A stretch of DNA of 64,000 nucleotides, taken from assembly GCF_022347685.1 (NCBI RefSeq), contig NZ_JAKRGF010000003.1:62001-126000 (forward strand), read 5' to 3'. The DNA is from Thalassobius sp. Cn5-15. GTDB lineage: Bacteria > Pseudomonadota > Alphaproteobacteria > Rhodobacterales > Rhodobacteraceae. Positions 60,546-64,000 of the stretch are shown here, in pieces. The stretch's first letter is position 1, and each line of letters starts with the position of its first letter. The notes beneath the pieces are model-generated. The model was not told where the DNA came from. It saw only the letters and a list, made by a program, of their open reading frames with translations, and did no database searches. Both the position numbers and the translations under genes were made by a program.

Positions 60546-61265
60546 TTAGCCACGCCCGACATAGGGCATCGTGGTGGCCATAAGCGTCATGAACTGCACG
60601 TTCGCCTCTGCCGGCAGGCCCGCCATATGCAGAACCGCGTCACTGACATGAGTAACATCCATCGTGGGCGGCGCGTTTTCCGGGTCTTGATCCATGATGC
60701 CCTGCAACAATTCTGTGCGCGCATTGCCGATATCGATCTGACTGCAGGCAATCCCGAAAGGCCGTCCGTCCAGCGACAGCGATTTGGTCATCCCAGTAAT
60801 CGCGTGTTTCGTCGTAGTATAACAGATCGACCCCTCACGCGGACTATGGGCCGAAATGGAGCCGTTGTTGATGATCCGTCCGCCCTGCGGAACCTGCCGC
60901 CGCATCTGGCCAAACGCCGCCTGTGCGCAGTAGAGCATTCCGTCCAAGTTCACCGCCCGCACCCGATCCCAGTCTTCGGGCGCGATCGCATCCACCGTGC
61001 CCGCGGTTCCAAACGTGCCTGCGTTGTTAAACAGCACATCAAGCCGCCCCGCCTGCGCCACGAAGGTATCAAACGCCGCGCGAACCGCTGTGGCATCCGT
61101 TACGTCACAAGGTAGGATCACCGCATTTTCAAGACCGCCAGCCACATCTGCCAATGCCTCTGCGCGGCGGGCCAACAGGCCCACCTGCCAACCCGCCTCT
61201 AGGAAGGCACGTGCGCAGGCCGCGCCGATGCCCGCGCTGGCGCCGGTGATCAGGATGGTTTTCAT
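60546..61265 (-). CDS. Short-chain dehydrogenase/reductase
   Basis: A 239-residue SDR. MKTILITGASAGIGAACARAFLEAGWQVGLLARR gives the Rossmann start with TGASAGIG at 7-14, NNAGTFGTAG is near 82, INNGSISAHSPREGSICYTTTKHAITGMTKSL near 128-160 holds catalytic Ser, Tyr and Lys. Substrate unknown. Its ATG overlaps the stop of the upstream helicase gene by four bases (ATGA), which fixes the start and indicates coupling. Confidence 0.87.
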   Translation of the reverse strand: MKTILITGASAGIGAACARAFLEAGWQVGLLARRAEALADVAGGLENAVILPCDVTDATAVRAAFDTFVAQAGRLDVLFNNAGTFGTAGTVDAIAPEDWDRVRAVNLDGMLYCAQAAFGQMRRQVPQGGRIINNGSISAHSPREGSICYTTTKHAITGMTKSLSLDGRPFGIACSQIDIGNARTELLQGIMDQDPENAPPTMDVTHVSDAVLHMAGLPAEANVQFMTLMATTMPYVGRG

Positions 61266-62806
61266 GCCTCGCTCTCCTCTTGCGTCAGGGTGAGGGTCGG
61301 GGCGGCCTTGGCTTTCAGGTCGTCGATGCGCAGCGGCTCTGACGGTTTTGACAGACGTGGGCGCACCACCCAATGCAGGCGCTCTTCGGCGCGGGTGATC
61401 GCGACATAAGCCAGACGTTTCCACAGAGGTTGCCCTGCCTCCACCCGTCCCATACGTGCGGCTGCGTAGAGGTCAGGGGCAAAGACCTGCACGTTCTGCC
61501 ATTGTGAGCCTTGCGCCTTGTGGATCGTCACCGCCGCACCATGCAGGAACACAGCGCCCATACGGGCGGCGAAGGGGATGAACGGCTCTTCCTCATCAGG
61601 TTTTTCAATCTTCACAATCGAGGCTGCAGAAACCTGCGGATCCTCTGCCCCCATCACATGCAGGCGAGAGAATCCGGGTTTGCGTCCCTTGCCCAGAAAC
61701 ACCACCTGCGCGCCCTTGATCAGGCCGCGAGCCTCCAGATCCAGTCGCTTCTTGCGGTGTTTCAACGGCAGTTCGATCCCGTCACAAATCAGCGGTTCAC
61801 CGGACAACAACTCATCCTCCGGCGCGCCGTAAACAGAGCGGAAGGCGTTGATCAGCCGGATCCGCGTGGCGTTGCGCCAAACAAGGACGGGGGAACGTGC
61901 CATCAGGTCCACCTCTACCCGCTGGCCCCAGATCACGCGGTCATCGCGCTTGGCACTGTCTTCGACCAAGCGTTCAAAGTCCTCAAACCCGATCTGAGGA
62001 TCCGCCAGTGCGTGGGCCAGATCAAGGATCGGGTTATCCGCTTGCTGACGGTGAATACGACTGAGATTCATCACCGCCTGTGGTGGCATGGTGTCAAAGA
62101 CCATCTGCCCCGACTGCCCCACCGGTGCCAACTGGGCGGGATCGCCGAACAGCACCAGCGTTGGGAAAATCTCTTTCAGATCTGTGACCTGTTTATCGTC
62201 CAGCATCGAGCTTTCGTCGATAAATCCAATGTCCAGCGGTTCGTCCCGCCGTTTCCAGCCGGTGATAAAGTCGGACCCGCGCAGACCCGCAGCGGCCAAA
62301 GCGCCGGGAATGGATTTATGCAGTTCATAAAACGCTTTGGCGCGTTCCAGCGCTTCATCGGTCAGCTCTTCTATATCGGGTTTGTCTCCGCTACCGGCCA
62401 ACCACTCGGCAATCTTCTCATATTCGGGATCGTAGACGGGGGTATAGAGGATACGGTGAATGGTCGTCGCAGGCACGCCGCGCATCCGCAACACGCTGGC
62501 CGCTTTGTTTGTTGGTGCAAGGATCGCCAAGGTACGACGTTCTTTGCGCTTTTTACCCTCATAGTCGCCGGAGACCACCTCAACCCCCGCCGCCTCAAGC
62601 GCTTTGTAGAGTTGCGACAGCAAAAGCGTCTTACCGGATCCTGCCTTACCCGTCACCGCGACGACACGACTGCGGCCATCCTCTGGCGGGCGCAGGAGGT
62701 CACCGTCATCATCATTCAGGTCCACCCCCGCAGCGCGCAGGATGTCGGTAATTCGATCAAAGGCAGCGGCCTGATCATCGGAGAATTGCAGCGCGGGAAC
62801 AGTCAT
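61262..62806 (-). CDS. RecD/Dda-like SF1 DNA helicase
   Basis: A 514-residue superfamily 1B helicase. Walker A is VTGKAGSGKTLLLSQLYK near residue 51, motif Ia LAPTNKAASVLRMRG near 95, Walker B IGFIDESSMLDD near 194, motif III LFGDPAQLAPVGQSGQM near 218, and the C-terminal motifs AAVTIHKAQGSQWQNVQV near 425 and LAYVAITRAEERLHWV near 467. It lacks the long N-terminal extension of RecD2, so a compact Dda/RecD-like exonuclease-V alpha homologue is the best label. It may act in replication-fork or recombination repair. Confidence 0.9.
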   Translation of the reverse strand: MTVPALQFSDDQAAAFDRITDILRAAGVDLNDDDGDLLRPPEDGRSRVVAVTGKAGSGKTLLLSQLYKALEAAGVEVVSGDYEGKKRKERRTLAILAPTNKAASVLRMRGVPATTIHRILYTPVYDPEYEKIAEWLAGSGDKPDIEELTDEALERAKAFYELHKSIPGALAAAGLRGSDFITGWKRRDEPLDIGFIDESSMLDDKQVTDLKEIFPTLVLFGDPAQLAPVGQSGQMVFDTMPPQAVMNLSRIHRQQADNPILDLAHALADPQIGFEDFERLVEDSAKRDDRVIWGQRVEVDLMARSPVLVWRNATRIRLINAFRSVYGAPEDELLSGEPLICDGIELPLKHRKKRLDLEARGLIKGAQVVFLGKGRKPGFSRLHVMGAEDPQVSAASIVKIEKPDEEEPFIPFAARMGAVFLHGAAVTIHKAQGSQWQNVQVFAPDLYAAARMGRVEAGQPLWKRLAYVAITRAEERLHWVVRPRLSKPSEPLRIDDLKAKAAPTLTLTQEESEA

Positions 62807-62815
62807 GGCGCGACC

Positions 62816-63166
62816 CTACATGGGGGGCGGTGGAAGGGCCAGAGGCATTGCATGGCTGACATGGGGAACAGCCACCCAACGCCAAATCTGAGATAAGGAA
62901 CAGCGCGAAACACGGGTGAGCGCAGGCACGCCCAGCGCCTGTAGATGTCTGATTTTCCGGGCTGAACCCTGCGCAGATAACACCTGTGCCGCCAATGCCA
63001 AAGCCGCCGCAGCCTGCGTGTCACAGATCGGGCTAAGGCGCAGATCGCCGTCCATTTGCCATGCGCCATGCCGGTGATCAAGCAACAGCCAGCCCTGCGC
63101 ACGAAACGCCGCGTCCTCCCAGATCAGATACCTCTCTGTCCGCGTATATGTTTCCCACCGCAGCAT
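62816..63166 (-). CDS. Conserved-looking small protein, unknown function
   Basis: A 116-residue open frame directly upstream of the helicase gene. It begins MLRWETYTRTERYLIWEDAAFRAQGWLLLDHRHGAWQM, a plausible folded-protein sequence, then has an Ala-rich middle and a Pro-rich end. I recognise no family. Ribosome site is weak. The overlapping frame at 62803-63102 is less protein-like and was not chosen. Confidence 0.5.
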   Translation of the reverse strand: MLRWETYTRTERYLIWEDAAFRAQGWLLLDHRHGAWQMDGDLRLSPICDTQAAAALALAAQVLSAQGSARKIRHLQALGVPALTRVSRCSLSQIWRWVAVPHVSHAMPLALPPPPM

Positions 63167-63229
63167 GGGCAGAGGTCTAGCGCCACCACCTCACCAAACC
63201 GGAAACGCTGCGTACGCAGACCCGCCCAC

Positions 63230-63259
63230 AAAAAACCGCACCCCTTTGCAGGGATGCGG
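63230..63259 (-). terminator. ccr terminator
   Basis: CCGCATCCCT and AGGGGTGCGG (minus strand, one wobble) around a short loop, followed by six Ts, 26 bases after the ccr stop. Confidence 0.85.
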
Positions 63260-63285
63260 TCGAGGGAAATGAAGGGGAAAGGCGC

Positions 63286-64000
63286 TTAGGCCTTACCTGC
63301 CTCCAGAACATCTTCCAGCGTGCGCAGGCCGGTTTTCGGGGCCTGAACCAGCACCGACATGTTGCCGGGCTTGTGCTCGTTTTTATACATCTTCATATGT
63401 GCATCGGGGATTTCGGCCCAAGGGAACACTTCGGACATGTAGGGATCGATGCGACGTTCGATCATCAGTTTGTTCGCGGCAGCCGCCTGTTTCAGGTGGG
63501 CGAAGTGCGACCCCTGAAGACGTTTCTGATGCATCCACGTATAACGCACGTCGAAGGTACAGTTAAAGCCGGTGGTGCCGGCGCAGATCACAACCATGCC
63601 GCCCTTCTTACAGACCAGGTTCGACACCGGGAAAGTCGATTCACCGGGGTGCTCGAACACGATGTCTACGTTGTTGCCCTTACCAGTGATGTCCCAGATC
63701 GCTTTGCCGAAACGACGGGCTTCTTTGAACCATGCATCGTATTCGGGGGTGTTCACAGTAGGCAGCTGACCCCAGCAGTCGAAGTCCTTGCGGTTAATCA
63801 CGCCTTTGGCACCCAGACCCATCACAAAATCACGCTTGTCTTCGCCCGAGATGACGCCGATCGCGTTGGCACCGGCCGCGTTTGCCAGCTGAATCGCATA
63901 GGAACCCAGACCGCCCGACGCGCCCCAAACCAGAACATTCTGGCCCGGCTTCAGTTCATGCGGGTGGTGGCCGAACAGCATGCGGTACGCAGTGGCCAAA
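63286..64000 (-). CDS. ccr: Crotonyl-CoA carboxylase/reductase, C-terminal part (partial)
   Basis: The gene enters from the right edge; about 238 C-terminal residues are visible in frame. They form the MDR-type reductase half: NVLVWGASGGLGSYAIQLANAAGANAIGVIS near the window edge is the NADPH site, and FGKAIWDITGKGNNVDIVFEHPGESTFPVSNLVCKKGGMVVICAGTTGFNCTFDVRYTWMHQKRLQGSHFA is typical of Ccr rather than generic quinone reductases. Ccr reductively carboxylates crotonyl-CoA to ethylmalonyl-CoA, the key step of the ethylmalonyl-CoA pathway for acetyl-CoA assimilation. The start is outside the window. Confidence 0.94.
   Translation of the reverse strand, partial: LATAYRMLFGHHPHELKPGQNVLVWGASGGLGSYAIQLANAAGANAIGVISGEDKRDFVMGLGAKGVINRKDFDCWGQLPTVNTPEYDAWFKEARRFGKAIWDITGKGNNVDIVFEHPGESTFPVSNLVCKKGGMVVICAGTTGFNCTFDVRYTWMHQKRLQGSHFAHLKQAAAANKLMIERRIDPYMSEVFPWAEIPDAHMKMYKNEHKPGNMSVLVQAPKTGLRTLEDVLEAGKA

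Noticed and set aside
62803-63102. Alternative minus-strand frame upstream of the helicase
   Set aside because: It overlaps the more protein-like frame 62816-63166 and looks like its shadow.

Overview
The window is a chromosomal segment of an alphaproteobacterium, most likely of the Roseobacter group (Rhodobacteraceae). Signs of this are Irr-type iron control beside fabA, a crotonyl-CoA carboxylase/reductase, a fused PutA with a separate Lrp-type activator, a stand-alone NDUFS4-type subunit, a MYG1 protein, and a TSUP exporter paired with a TIGR02186-type protein. Base composition looks GC-rich and even. I see no transposase, integrase, phage gene or CRISPR array. All identifications come from reading the sequence and from family knowledge; no search was run.

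Layout. 1-5 kb: end of a malic enzyme, a YceI-family secreted protein, propionyl-CoA synthetase (prpE) and fabB. 5-10 kb: a small lipoprotein, a Tat-exported PhoX-type phosphatase, a truncated nuclease and a small membrane protein lie between fabB and fabA, which are usually neighbours; irr is divergent from fabA. 10-16.5 kb: FKBP isomerase, a haloacid dehalogenase / hydrolase / dehydratase operon, pcaD, a damaged-looking pcaB and an MFS exporter. 16.5-21.6 kb: a SqrR/BigR-like persulfide-sensor repressor with a candidate operator, molybdate transporter modABC, an SDR, aroQ and gph. 21.8-25 kb: a class III aminotransferase divergent from a GMC oxidoreductase.

25-35 kb: purine catabolism (guaD, xdhCBA) with two related LysR regulators, then an RcnR-like repressor and a His-tailed MFS metal exporter behind tandem G-tract operators. 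35-42 kb: ornithine cyclodeaminase, putA and an Lrp-type regulator, which together convert ornithine to proline to glutamate, then MYG1 and an alpha/beta hydrolase. 42-46.5 kb: tRNA-Arg(UCU), then a single-module NRPS-like adenylation-carrier-reductase protein and a convergent SDR; this is the best candidate for an undescribed system. 46.5-53.4 kb: an NDUFS4-like subunit, a long structured intergenic region, uvrB, a lipoprotein, a small secreted protein, a USP, a ClbS/DfsB-like protein, then nfuA-tsaB-rimI with a strong Irr/ICE-like box. 53.5-64 kb: a BMP-type nucleoside ABC transporter operon, the TSUP-TIGR02186 pair behind a near-perfect palindrome, an SDR, a RecD/Dda-like helicase, a small unknown, and the 3' part of ccr.

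Connections. Molybdate uptake (modABC) supplies metal for the Moco enzyme XdhAB; the BMP transporter and guaD/xdh fit import and oxidation of purines; prpE and ccr both feed propionyl/ethylmalonyl-CoA metabolism; irr and the ICE-like box before nfuA link iron status to Fe-S assembly. Two copies of a palindromic intergenic repeat (about 9921-10020 and 21659-21757) show that small repeats are dispersed in this genome.
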